Source of the DNA: Steromphala cineraria
Lineage: Eukaryota > Mollusca > Gastropoda > Trochida > Trochidae
Assembly: GCA_916613615.1 (NCBI GenBank)
Contig: OU744736.1
Coordinates: 55,913,205-55,977,204, forward strand
DNA: 64,000 bases
Direction of reading: 5' to 3'
Shown: in pieces, positions 33,414 to 46,000 of the stretch
Layout of the letters: each line of letters opens with the position of its first letter
Position numbering within the stretch: position 1 is the first letter of the stretch
The notes under the pieces: generated by a model
Database searches by the model: none
What the model was told of the DNA's origin: nothing
What the model saw: the letters and a program-made list of their open reading frames with translations, nothing else
Position numbers and translations under genes: made by a program

Positions 33414-33562
33414 AACAATTTTAGTTTTCCAAAAACATAGTGAAAATTGAGCCTTTAAATATTATAACTTTTGTAACAGAATCACTGAAAGCACTTCTGT
33501 TACAAAAGTTATAATATTTAAAGGCTCAATTTTCACTATGTTTTTGGAAAACTAAAATTGTT
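33414..33562. repeat. Perfect or near-perfect inverted repeat (two 68-bp arms, 13-bp loop)
   Basis: Left arm 33414-33481 (from AACAATTTTAGTTTTCC to TTTTGTAACAGA) pairs base for base with right arm 33495-33562. It lies 164 bp beyond the stop codon of CIKS-like 2, probably in its 3' untranslated region or just past it. The RNA would form a very long uninterrupted hairpin. No other copy is seen in the window. Confidence 0.93.
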
Positions 33563-33725
33563 CCAAACTCCTGGTATAGGTGAGCAAGAACCATGGGATA
33601 GGCCTTCTGATAAGAAAAGCACTTGTTCAATAGATGAAAGGAGGGTGATAGAGAGGTAATCAAATGAAAACATGATCTGAGATCACGCTCTATTTGAGGA
33701 AATGAGTTTCAAGAGAACTTCTCCT

Positions 33726-34037
33726 TCAAGTTTCTATTTCAAGTTCTTCTCGGAGGTTACGAACAAGTTCTGAGTTCTTTGAAGGGAAAGTGTAGATTAA
33801 GGTCGAGGTCAACCAATCAGGGATATGTTCTCTGCGACCTCCGACCTTACTAAGTATCACCGGATAGAAGCGTTTGTTCCGCGAGAAGTTCTTGTAACAG
33901 TATTCGCTCATCATCTGGGTATAGATGAACCGGGCGGAGGTGTGGTGACTGGATGGGCTCGCAAATGGATGGGCGATGGCGTGTCGGTCCACGTAGTCAC
34001 GGTAACCAGGGCTCACAGCAAGGATAACACGTGTAGC
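33726..34037 (-). CDS. CIKS-like 2, terminal SEFIR exon
   Basis: Acceptor TTTCTCTTCTAAG. Begins ATRVILAVSPGYRDYV, then ARFIYTQMMSEY, KRFYPVILSKV and HIPDWLTSTLIYTFP, ending LREELEIET and stop at 33726-33728. Aligns block for block with the terminal exon of gene 1 but lacks its C-terminal tail of about 20 residues. Confidence 0.92.
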   Translation of the reverse strand, partial: ATRVILAVSPGYRDYVDRHAIAHPFASPSSHHTSARFIYTQMMSEYCYKNFSRNKRFYPVILSKVGGRREHIPDWLTSTLIYTFPSKNSELVRNLREELEIET

Positions 34038-37000
34038 CTTAGAAGAGAAACAAGCATGAATAGTCTTAAACAGATTTATCTTTTCTTTTGTATCAGGCAA
34101 TGTGGTTGCAAAACAAGAGAGTACATAGAACTAATGCGAGGGTTTAACATGTCAGAAATGTCAATGGAAATTTGGGAAACTATTTGAAAAAACTTATTAG
34201 CCTCTCAGAACATCAACGTATTCATTTTTTAAACTTACTCTCCATCAATATAAACAAAAGTGCCTTCAAATAATGTCAAGTATCATTTGCTTCATAATTG
34301 TTGGTATCTTCACCCAGAGTTGCAGTCTTGCAAGAGTTGTTAAAGTTCATAGAACCTTTCCTTTTTTATTGGCTCATCCGTTTGGATGTAAATCAGTCTA
34401 AAGGAGAACGGCCGAAAATACAAAGTAAATGTTTCTGATCAATAATACACAATAACCGATGATGTATTGCAAGAAGATTAATTTCACTGAAGAATTCCTA
34501 CCTTTTTGAAGTAGCCGTGCACTGCCTCGTTGATGTTGTGTCTCATGTTGCGGCGTGTGGCGAGGGGGTCGGAGGGCAGAGTGACGATCCCGTGGCGGAG
34601 GTCAGCCACTACGTTTATCCCTTCGGCGTGCAACATCTTACACAGCTTCCATATTGCTCTCTCCACCATGTCTCCTTGTTGGTGTTGGCCCCCCGTGATT
34701 AACACAAACTTGCGCAGCTTTGTCTCTGGAGTTTCTGTAGGGAAACAAGATATCCTTTATTGTCTTATTTTAAGATGGAAAATTGAAGGTGATGAACACA
34801 GGTCAGTCTCTAGAGTTATGACCGTAGGAAACTAGCTATTATCTATCATTTTGGATCTTGAGAAAATTCATTGATAGGTAGTAGCAATGAACAATCATAG
34901 AATAGTCTTGATAATCATTAGATGCACAGGGATTTATCATTCAAAACTGACTCTCCCAGTAGATAGTGTTCTTGCCAGATAAAATGTTATCGCAAAATTT
35001 AAACCATCAAAATGTTTTTTAATCATCACACAAGGACCTTACAGAGGCTTGACATCACTGAGAACACTGGTGACAATGCTATTGGGTCCAAATACTTTGA
35101 CCACTGTTCAATTGGAAAACTATGGTCAGAGGTTATTGTTGAAAACTATAGAATATAAATTATGGCTGATAAACCTTTTCCCACTATACAAAGCCACTAC
35201 ATGACATCAGTTAGTATTTTCTTATATATGGCATTTTAATCTGACGCACCTTCGCTAATGTCTGAAGAGGGCTGGTAGACCACCTCGTCTGACCTCTGTC
35301 TGCGTAATGAGCTGTGACTGCTGCTAGCACCACTTCCTGTCTGTGTGGCGCCCCCTTGTGGCGACAGAGCGCCAGCTAGATCTGAGTAACTGGAAGCTGA
35401 TCCAGGGTCCGAGTTCCGCTTTTCCCTTGCTTCTTCTGAGTCCTGATTTCTGCTGGATTCTCTCATCTTAACGACTTCTTTAAGGGGAGCTTCTTGAGTG
35501 AATACAGGACTTTTGATTTGAGACTTGCATGTTTGTTGTCCTCCACCATCAGAAAGGATTGCTTCAATCACATCCTGAGTCGGGACAGCAGCATATGGCA
35601 TCTTCATGTTGGCAGGGGGAAGAGAAGTGTGATGTGCATGCTGTGAGCTGGGACCATACCTCTGGTGGTAAAACTCTGGAGCTGAGTATGGCATCTTCCT
35701 TACTGTCTGATCTAAGTTATCTCTGAGTTCAGGATAAGCTGCAAGTGGTTGCTTATGAAAGTGCAAGGGGTTGCTAACTGGCCACTGTATTTGGTTATCT
35801 ACTGGCTGATAGATATTGTTTTCTACTTGCCAATGGTTTGGGTTATTTACTGGCCGATAGTTGTGGTTATCTACCTGCCAATGGTTTGGGTTATTTACTG
35901 GCCGATGGTTAGGGTTATCAACTTGCCTGGGGTTGTATTTATCTACTGGCATGGGGTATCCAAGTTGTGCCATTTCTGAAGAACTATCGCCTGTGTTGCC
36001 TTGAGCAATAGGAGTCATCGGTAGTCTACTGGCCAGGTGTGATAGATCTTCTTCTGTCAAGGAAACGTCATCTGGAGGAAGGAACTCATCAGTAATGTCA
36101 AGTTCATTGGACTGGTTCCTTGTTTCCTGTCCTCTCTCCTGCCCAGACTCTCCCCTGGAATGACTGGCCCCCCTCATTCTCTCTTGTCTATATCTCTCTT
36201 GTCCCTCAGGTTCATGCCCACCGTTCTGTGCTGTGTCTTGTCCCTGATTCCTCCTCTGGTCCCAGCTTCTGCAGTCTCCATGCAGGTCACAACTCACTCC
36301 ATCTTGTAGACCATAGATATTTCTTAGTTGAGGACAGATTGGTCCACAGTATGGCTGATTCGGAGGGAGACGCCTGTCAATTGGCTGATTCTGAGGGAGA
36401 TGCATATCCACTGGCTTTGGAGGGTGACAGGTTGGACACACACAGGAACCCTCAATGTTTTGCACACCGGGTCGATATGACCTATGTTGTTCAAGACTTC
36501 GGAAGTATTTCTTCCGGGTTTCTGCAAGAAAATTTACAAAGCATTACCAACTAGCAGTGATATCAGATCAAACTACCGTGTTTCCTCGAAATAGACGCCC
36601 CTGGTGTGTATTTTTTCAGAACCCCTTTACTCCCGGCTGGTATTCGAGACCTGGCGTCTATTCGAAGGAGTCTACTTAATTTGAGTAAGAAATATCGTTC
36701 ACATCACACGTAGAGGGAGAATACTTATTCGCATTCAGATCAAACTAATCATATTTTACACATGACCTGTAAATTGGGGAAAAATAAAAAATTATTTTGC
36801 TGTGTTTTACTTTGTTTAGTCCTATGATAGGGGTATTCCAACATAATTTAAGATTTTACATAACTTTCCCTGAGAAAGTGTAAACTTCAACCAATTCCAG
36901 ACATGAATTCATATAGAACAAGTAATTGATCCCCCGCTGCAAATTGATGTAACAACAAGAATAATGTATACTGTTACACCGTAACTCTTGTCTACACTTG

Positions 37001-40000
37001 TCATCTAAATCGACTGGTCCCTGCATCTTCCAAATAAGAAGCTTTGCGCAAAATATGAAGAGAGTCTAGAGAACAGTTCTAAACATATCACCCTTATATC
37101 ACCCATGTTGGCTTAACTGTGACCTTGAAAATAATGTGAAGGTCACCAAAACCAAATCAGCCCGGTGTCTTCCTAAAATAGATTTATAAAAATAATCCAG
37201 TGAATGACTCTCGAGATTTATCACACTAACAAGCTTAACATTACAAAATTGGGAAGACGCTGAGCCCAGTCAATCTTGGTGACCTTCACATTATTTTCAA
37301 AGTCACAATGAGGCCTTGAAAATTTCAGCATTAATACCTGCATTTTAGGCAAAAAATGAAAAGAATCCAGTCAATAGTTTTGAGTTATTCGATTTGTATG
37401 TACGGACGTACGGACGCTGCCCAATACAATATCATCCGCTTCACGCGTGACGGGGTATAATAAAGCAGTCCTAAGTATTAGAGTATCATTATTATTGTGG
37501 TCATACCTTCTATAAAGTCTATACTATTGGGTATATACTTAATCCACCTGTCAATAATAATTTCATAACTTCAAAAACAAAGGTTTATTGGAAAAATATA
37601 ATCTTGGACAGTGTTGGGGAAAATTGCATAAGGATATCATGATAACAATAGCAAAACATCATCAACCACAAAATTAGATTTAATCACATCTATTTCAATA
37701 ACTATATGTCTCTTTCACAGCTCAGATGTGACAATGTGATGTATGTCGTGTCACGTGACCTTCTCTCGGCCAATCAAATTATTTAAAATCTATGCATAAA
37801 GTGAAAAACATCATATCAATCAAGATAGAGCATAAATGGGAGATAATAGGGACGTCAACTTAACTAGCAGAACTTCTGCGAGTGTTATGAATGTGCTTTG
37901 AACAACGCCCTTGAAAACAATAGACTACTTCAATCAGTCTGTTTACACCAGCACATATTGGCGAGGGTGGCCCGTTGGCTTGGCATTGACGAGGTTTCAC
38001 GATAAGCGCCCGCCTTGGTATGGTTATTGGGGCAACTCATTAGCCCAAAGCTGCCCCTGCTGACATCCGTTGGGGTCGTGAAATATATCTTGCCCGCGTT
38101 TGTGCAAATGCTTCTGCACGCTGCTACCTCCCATGCTTCGGGAATAGGCTGTTTAGCGTGGGACCTCGCCACTGTCACCCTCACCGTGCACTTTTAATCC
38201 ACAATTATCTTATCCTTTATTTCCTAATACCTGGCCCTCCGACTCGAGGCGGCGGGTTGCGGTGGCTCGCGGTTCCCAGACTAAGTATTATCACATCATT
38301 TCCTTATATATAAGGTTTGGGTTCCTCGTGCCTCTGCCGCCCTGTGCCAGTTGGGCTCCTTTGAACACACTCAAGGTACGTCTCCACATGACCATTTAGG
38401 ATAGGGAAATGTATTCTTGTGGGTTAATCAAACATTGTACATCTGTTTAGAACAGCTACTGTGGATTTACACTGTGTTACAATTTATTACATTTATTTCC
38501 ATTTTTGAGGATCATCTTTTTAATGTGAAAGACAAGAGAACAGTGACCATACCTGGCCATGATTCGAGGATTTCTCGAACCCCTCCGACTCCCATCTGCT
38601 GCAGGATGAAGATGAAGTCGGAGATCATCAGCGTGCTGTAGAATTGCTGTAGGATAGCATTTGTCACGCTTGTTCCGTTAGTGTTGGCTCGAATTGCCTG
38701 AAAATACAAAGTTTTCAACTAAATTTTTTCTCTCAAATGATCTTTTCAAATTTGCAGTAGGATTGAGGTTGAAGGGCAGGCTTTTTAACTAACTAGAAAA
38801 AGAATATGTCAACCAATCCCAAAAAACCCAAAACCAGATCTAGATCTGTCTCAAGATCCAATTAACTCCAAACCCCTCTTAATTCCCAAGACCCTAATCC
38901 CATAACCCTTTACCCCCTAACCCTCAACCTGACCCCTTTCAAGATCCAATTCCAGAATATGATGTCAATAACTAAATATGAATAGTGTAAATCCCTCTCA
39001 GGCTAAATCTGTCTCAAGATCCCATTAGCCTTCTGAAAAAAAAGCTTGATGCCGGGGGTTGAAACTGAGGCTGACAGAAACCAGAAACAAATTACTTTAT
39101 TTTCTAGGCCTTAACCCCTAAAACCCCCTTAATTCCCAGACCACCCCTCCCCCCCCCACCCCTTCAGGTATTTCAGAGGTTAAACAATCAATACCTGAAC
39201 ATGTACAGTGTAAATCCCTCTCAAGACTTATCTCAAGATCCCATTTACCCAAAAACACCCAACCCTACCTCCGGATCTGTCCTTCAGGAATGTCAGAGTT
39301 CATGTATATAGGTAAGTACGCAAGGAGACTAGACACATACCTGAACACGTACAGGAGTCAAGCGAAGACGTTCCCCCAGCCCCCGGTAGTCCTGGACACT
39401 TGTTGTAGCCGGGCAGTCCAGGATGTCGCAGATTCCATCGAGGACCCATCCAGGTAAAAACTGGATCGGGATCTGGGACGCCTCATGGTATATACGGTTT
39501 ACCTGGTGATCCAGAGGATCCATAATCACGTGGCTCTCGGTCCGGCACGTTGGTCCAGGCCAAGCCTCATCGTCCCTGCAATGGAACAGTGCTCGGGTGA
39601 ATCACGGGCTCGTCACCTGTCAGAAAGAGATGTCATCCATTAGCAAAAGAGGGTTCTCTTACACATCCTGTCGCAGGGTCCGAACGCTACTCTAACTCCA
39701 CTTATCTGTACCCTGGGCTCAGATGCTAGATTCCGTCGTGCCCCCCGACTTGGGATACAGCCAATCAAATCATTTTCTTGCCACCTTCTCGATAAAACTT
39801 CAACGAGGAAAATGATTTCATTGGCTATATAGTCTGCACATATCGTTTTTAACTCTCTAGTCCTTTTAGAACTGGAGAAGAAGATGAAAATAGGTTTTTA
39901 AGGTTGTGACCAAAGTTACAAATTAGAATCCCCATTGTCCAAGAAGTCTCCACATATCACTTTCAACTCTCTAGTCCTTTTAGAACTGGAGAAAAAGATG

Positions 40001-43000
40001 AAAATAGGTTTTTAAGGTTGTGACCCCTGTGACCCTATTTGGGGTCACAGGTTCACCAAAGTTACAAATTAGAATCCCCATTGTCCAAGGAGTCTGCACA
40101 TATCACTTTCAACTCTCTAGTCCTTTTAGAACTGGAGAAGAAGATGAAAATAGGTTTTTAAAGTTGTGACCCCTGTGACCCTATTTGGGGTCACAGGGTC
40201 ACCAAAGTTACAAATTAGAATCTCCATATGCTAAGGTACTTGTACACAAAATTTCAGCTCTCTAATGTGTATGGTTTATGAGGAGAAGTCGAAAGTGTCA
40301 AAAGTTTACGGACGGACGGACGACGGACGGACGACGGGCCATGTCATAAGCCCATCAGGACTTTCAGTCCTGATGAGCTAAAAAGGAGAAGTTAACTCTT
40401 GTAAGGGGTTGTAGGTTGGGGAGTTATCATCAGTCAGAAAGGGGGTATCATCCTTTGAAACAAGAGCCTACAGGAGAGATGGCTTATCCCCCCGGCCCGA
40501 CTGATGTTGAATGATCAGTTTTAGTATATAGTACATATTTTGATATACTGATTGGGTGTATAATGTTGTATGCATACATGCAGCTATATTTGTTTGACTT
40601 TAAATGACCATCCTAAGACTATGATAAACCACATCTAGGTCTTTTTAATAAATACCATCGTCAAGTTTCTCCTGTAAATGTCAAGAGAGAGGAAAATAAC
40701 CATCCTGTTTGATTTCAACATCTTCATTCCTTGGTGAGACACAGTTAAGAAATTAATGGTAATGTTGGAATGAAGAATGTCATTGAGTCTAAGCTCCCTG
40801 CAATTTGAAAACACTAAAAGGCACATTTGTAAACAGTTTCATTGAGCTAGCCATAATGGTTTTCAAATACTGCTCCAAAGACGCATTTTTATATTGCGTT
40901 TCCATGGAAACCATAATAACAATTTCCAGATATTTGAAATTTACATAAGTCACAACTACATGTGATGATTAGTCAACATATCAAGTTCATTAAGCTATGC
41001 CAAACTGTTTTCGAGCTTGACATTTCCAAGTTGCGTTTCCGTGGAAACCGCAAAAATAAAAAACTCCAGAAAACTGAATACCCCAAAAGGCACAACTACA
41101 TGCGATGATGAGTCAATATACCAAGTTTCATTGAGTAAGCTGTAACGGTTTTCCATCTCTACTCCGGAAACAATGTGATCACAGACAAACAGACGGCCGG
41201 ACAGACGAAGAGAGCCACAGACTATATCCCCCCTTACTTACCTTACAGTATAATACTCTTTTTTGATTGTCTGATGATCCACTCGTTTTATCTTATGTTA
41301 CCCGCAACTCTCACTTCTAACGGCGTACAAATTTCATGTACCCCGCTACCATAGCAACAGTTCCTCAATGGTACATCAGACCATATTTACCCTCGTGAGA
41401 AGCATACAACTTTAATTATATGTATGGGGAATAAAAAGGCGTTGTCTTCTTATTGAAAAGTTGAGTGTGTCATTGAATTGAGGTAAAACTATTGATAATA
41501 GAGGTATCTGAAAACTGGGCTTCTTCTATCAAGAGAGAGAGCAGGGGTATCGGTACAACTATCAAGAGAGAGAGCAGGGGTATCGGTACAACTATCAAGA
41601 GAGAGAGCAGGGGTATCGGTACAACTATCAAGAGAGAGAGAGCAGGGGTATCGGTACAACTATCAAGAGAGAGAGCAGGGGTATGGGTACAACTATCCTT
41701 TCCGGATAAGCATATTGCAATAATCATATTTTCTAACGATCAAAACCTTAATTTGAATAATTAGGTATTGTTAATTTGCTTCCTCATTTGGTATGGATAA
41801 TCTTTAAATGAACAATTAGTACTGAACGGTAATGGAATTGTCCACATAATATCATTATCTACAACTATTCCACTGGGTTTTTTTTTTTGAGAAAACAAAT
41901 AAAGAGCTTGTTGAGACTGTAAACAATCAAATTTGAATAACCTTTCTGTCTCAGAATTTTTGGCTGAATGATTTGCATATGCAAATGGTCACTTGCAAAG
42001 TCCCAAATGTGCTTTAAAGGGTTGGGATCTGGACTTAAATGAATTTTACAAAATCATCTTCATTAGTCTTAAGGGCACCCTTAGCACTTCATCATTCTAC
42101 AACCCCCTTTAAAGGGGCAGTAGCATGTTTTTTGATAATTATATATTTAAAAAATTGCACTTATAATTGTAAGTAAATGCCTAATGTATTATATTGACAG
42201 TGTCAACAATCACATTACACAAGCCAATCACCAATAGTCAGAGGACAAAGTATTAGGATTCACATAAACTCCATTGGCGGCCATTTTTTTTTTGAACACC
42301 TTTTATTCATTTTTGTAAGAAAAAGGAATCGCATAGCTGAACCTTACTTTATATATTTGAATTATTACTGCTCCATTTAGTTTAAATACATTGTCTTTCA
42401 TTTGGAACCATTTATTTTCATTTTCCTGACATCACCTTATATTCCCCCTTAAAACGTGCTACTGCCCCTTTAAAGCCAGAAATCATCCTAAACTCATTAG
42501 TGTTCCTTGTTTCACAGAGGTGAAAGGTCAAAACCTGGAGTAACTAACTATCATCCTCCCCTCAGCCAGCCCTGCAAACTGCTCCTGTTCATTAACTAAA
42601 TAATTGATCATTTCGTCTGCGTGTGAGCTCATTCAAAGTGCTTGGAATGCTTTAATAATGATCATACAAATATATTGTAACATTTGTCATTTGTTTATAA
42701 TATCAAACACTGTCGGATTGTTTTATCAAAACTGTACCCCGATGCAATAATATTTTATTTTGACGTACATCGTTCCAAAACGCTAGAGTAACGTTCCCGA
42801 AGTGCAAGTTTTTATACAAGCTAATAATGATTATCCAGTTACTACAACATGTTTATACATAATCACGAGTTTTATTTTTTTCATATACTATCAGAAACAC
42901 TTTAATAAACTTGTTTAATAACTTAAATTCTGCATTTCAAAACGCAAAATCCTAAACGAAAGCGAAACTTCCGAGTAACTAAAAATAGGAAACAAAAGCG

Positions 43001-46000
43001 TTCGCTTTTAACTACGGTTTGCATCAAGAAATACACGTTTCATACAAAAACAAGACTTAATCGTGATCTCTGAATGTTGTACAAGCGTTAACATGACTCA
43101 AATGTTAATACATCATCAAATATTTTTAGGAATCATCAAATGAAACTGTACTTTACCAGCGGGATCTGCTCAGAGCTAGCTGCTTCCAGGAGAATGATAA
43201 TGACGTCACATCACGTGACCCTATAACGGGTACATTGACAAGGTGTGATTAATAAACACTGACTTCACTTGTCTCCACACGGCGTAAGCAATATGTAAAA
43301 CGACTTCTAATTAAGTGGACTGATTGATCATCGTCCTATATCTGTATATGGTCAATCTTCTGGAGAATTGCCGCTAAAAATATAACAGTCGGCTAGACGC
43401 AAAGCCTGATCAAATTCTATCAAAACGAATCTCCTCCAATGACAAGACGACTTGCTTACACATGGCTATATTTAGTTCTCAGGTGATAAAACTTAGATCC
43501 GTCACATAAACAACTTTCAAAGTTTATCATTCATCATGCACACTTTTGTTTCTCATACGGTAACTTTACCTAGTAGAACTTCCGATTTATAAAAGCTTGC
43601 CTGTCTGGGCGGTACGTGGCAGGCAGTATGTTAACTAATCTTTTCATTCATTAGTTTGAACCGAGAGCAAACAAGATATTGATCCAAGCCCTTTAGCTGT
43701 TGACGCTAAAAAGAGTAAATTTTACGCTACACTACCGTAGTGCATCATTGATTAACAAGTGCCCCTGTACACAGCGAAGGGGCGGTGTACTTCAGTAGGA
43801 TACTATATGCTAGTGTACTCAACATTCTGACAGTGTTGTAGCAACACAGATATCAGGAAAAAAACATGAACGGTTCTCTCAGATTTTGGTAGGTAACTAT
43901 CTAAATCAAAACCCCAGGGCCTAAATGATTGTATAATTTATATCTTAAGGTTTCGAAGGATTTAGATTTCAACTTTCAGAATCCTAAACTGTCGAATAAA
44001 AACGCTATGGGGAAGTGAAAACGACTTAAGACACCGCTTTTCTGTTTTGATTGAAAATAGCTTACCGATAAGACTTTAGGAGATTGGAATAATTAGCAAC
44101 CCATTCAAGGTTTTTTTTAAAAGTGTCATAAAAGCTGGTAAAAATTATTTAGAAGTGAAATTTCTGTACAGATTGTTCTGATTAAAGTTGCCAGGGTTGG
44201 TATAGTGTAGCGGCTCATTTTACCCTGGTCGGTCGAGGATGATGAAAGATATTGCCCAAGGGGCGTACAACAATATAAATCACTAACTACACATGGTAGG
44301 AAAGTGTACGCACATCGTCCTACACAAAGCCTAAAACGCTAGTTTCCAAATTGTCAGTTTTATGCCTTACTGCCGACCCTTGATTTTTCTGTGCAGATAT
44401 GTGATCCTTGCAACCTCCAGTTACTTATGATTGGATTATTGCTTTCTCTCATAGTAAGCTAGAAAGCAATCACAGAAAGCTCAAGGGTCGACAGCAAGGC
44501 GTAAAACTGACAATTCGAAAACTGGCGTGTTAGGCTTTGTGTAGGAAAATGGTGTACGCTTAGAAGTTGTTGCTCAAGGAAGTTAACAAGTTTCTTAACT
44601 AGTTTTCATTTGTTGAAGTGTTTTGTTCAATGAATTGTTTCCTCAAGTTGTATTGAGCAAAGGTCTTCCATGCTGTAAAATGGAAGATAAGGTGCGTTCT
44701 GAGATGAAATTTTCGAACATAATGTTATTTGTGATCTCAGTTGACCCCGACTTCACAAAACAGAAGTCATTTTTTTGCAAATTTTTATGATTTTTTTCTT
44801 GTAATCAAAAAAGTCCATAGAATACTCAAATATTATTATTTCAATATGAAACATTCGTTACTATTAGGAAACATCTGTCAATTGATATGCAAATCAAAAA
44901 AATTTACTGATAACAAAATTAGAATGCTTGAAAAACATGTTGTCAAAACTAGAGTGAATGGCTTGCAAAAGGGGTTTTGTCACAACTCAAATGGATTTTA
45001 GTAAAAGCGCCACTATGACTTTCAGACATAAACGTTTTTAAGGCTTGGAGTAAGTTATTGTATAGCCCCACTTGGGCAATATTTCAACAATTAGCAATGG
45101 CTGATGTTTTGAAGTTGAGCTTTTATTAAATAGCTATGACAAGTGTATAGACAATCCCAGGCGTTATTTTGTTTCAAAATGTCTCAATGATAGATAAAGA
45201 ACAAGTTTGATTGATAGCCAACTTCTGTTTGTGATATATGCAATATGTTTCAGCGTATACTAGCACTGATACCAAAATACTTGCTTCAACAAATGTTTCA
45301 TATATTGCAATGAAGAAGTTGACTACTAATCAAACTTGTTTTTAATAATCAAATCAGTTTGGAAAATGCCAAGAAGCCAAAATGAATGAAGTTGCATAAA
45401 ATCCCTGAATTCCCGTGAACCATATTACATAGGTCAAACAACGTTTTTTTTAGGAAGGCTTCTTTATTGTAATAAGACATCCCAGACTGATTTTCTGTGA
45501 AAGAGATATTTCTCATTTTCACCATATTTAACAAAGAAGCAATTTCAGATTTGAAATTAGTCTACCCGGAAAAAAAATCAAGACATGTGTTATTGGTTTC
45601 AGAAAGCTTGGTTCTGAGGTGTCAATTCAATGCAGGCGTCTTCTCAATATAAACAAGTATTTGTCACAAAGGTGACAAGATCCCCCGCCGCAAATTGATG
45701 TTAATAACAAGAAGCGGGACGGACGTACGGACAGACGTACGGAGCTGAATACTATGATCCCCGTGAAGACTCAAGGTTAATGGGTTCATGAGATATGGCG
45801 CTAACAACATTTTCAAAACTGGTCTCGCCGTGACCTTGAAAATGAGGTCTAGGTCACCGAAAACTTTCCAGGTCTGCGTATTCCCCAGATGAAGACTGGT
45901 ACCAAGTTTGAAAATTCTAGGTTGAGCAGTTCATTAGATATCGCGCTAACAACATTTTCAAAACTGGTCAAGGTCTCGCCGTGACCTTGAAAATGAGGTC

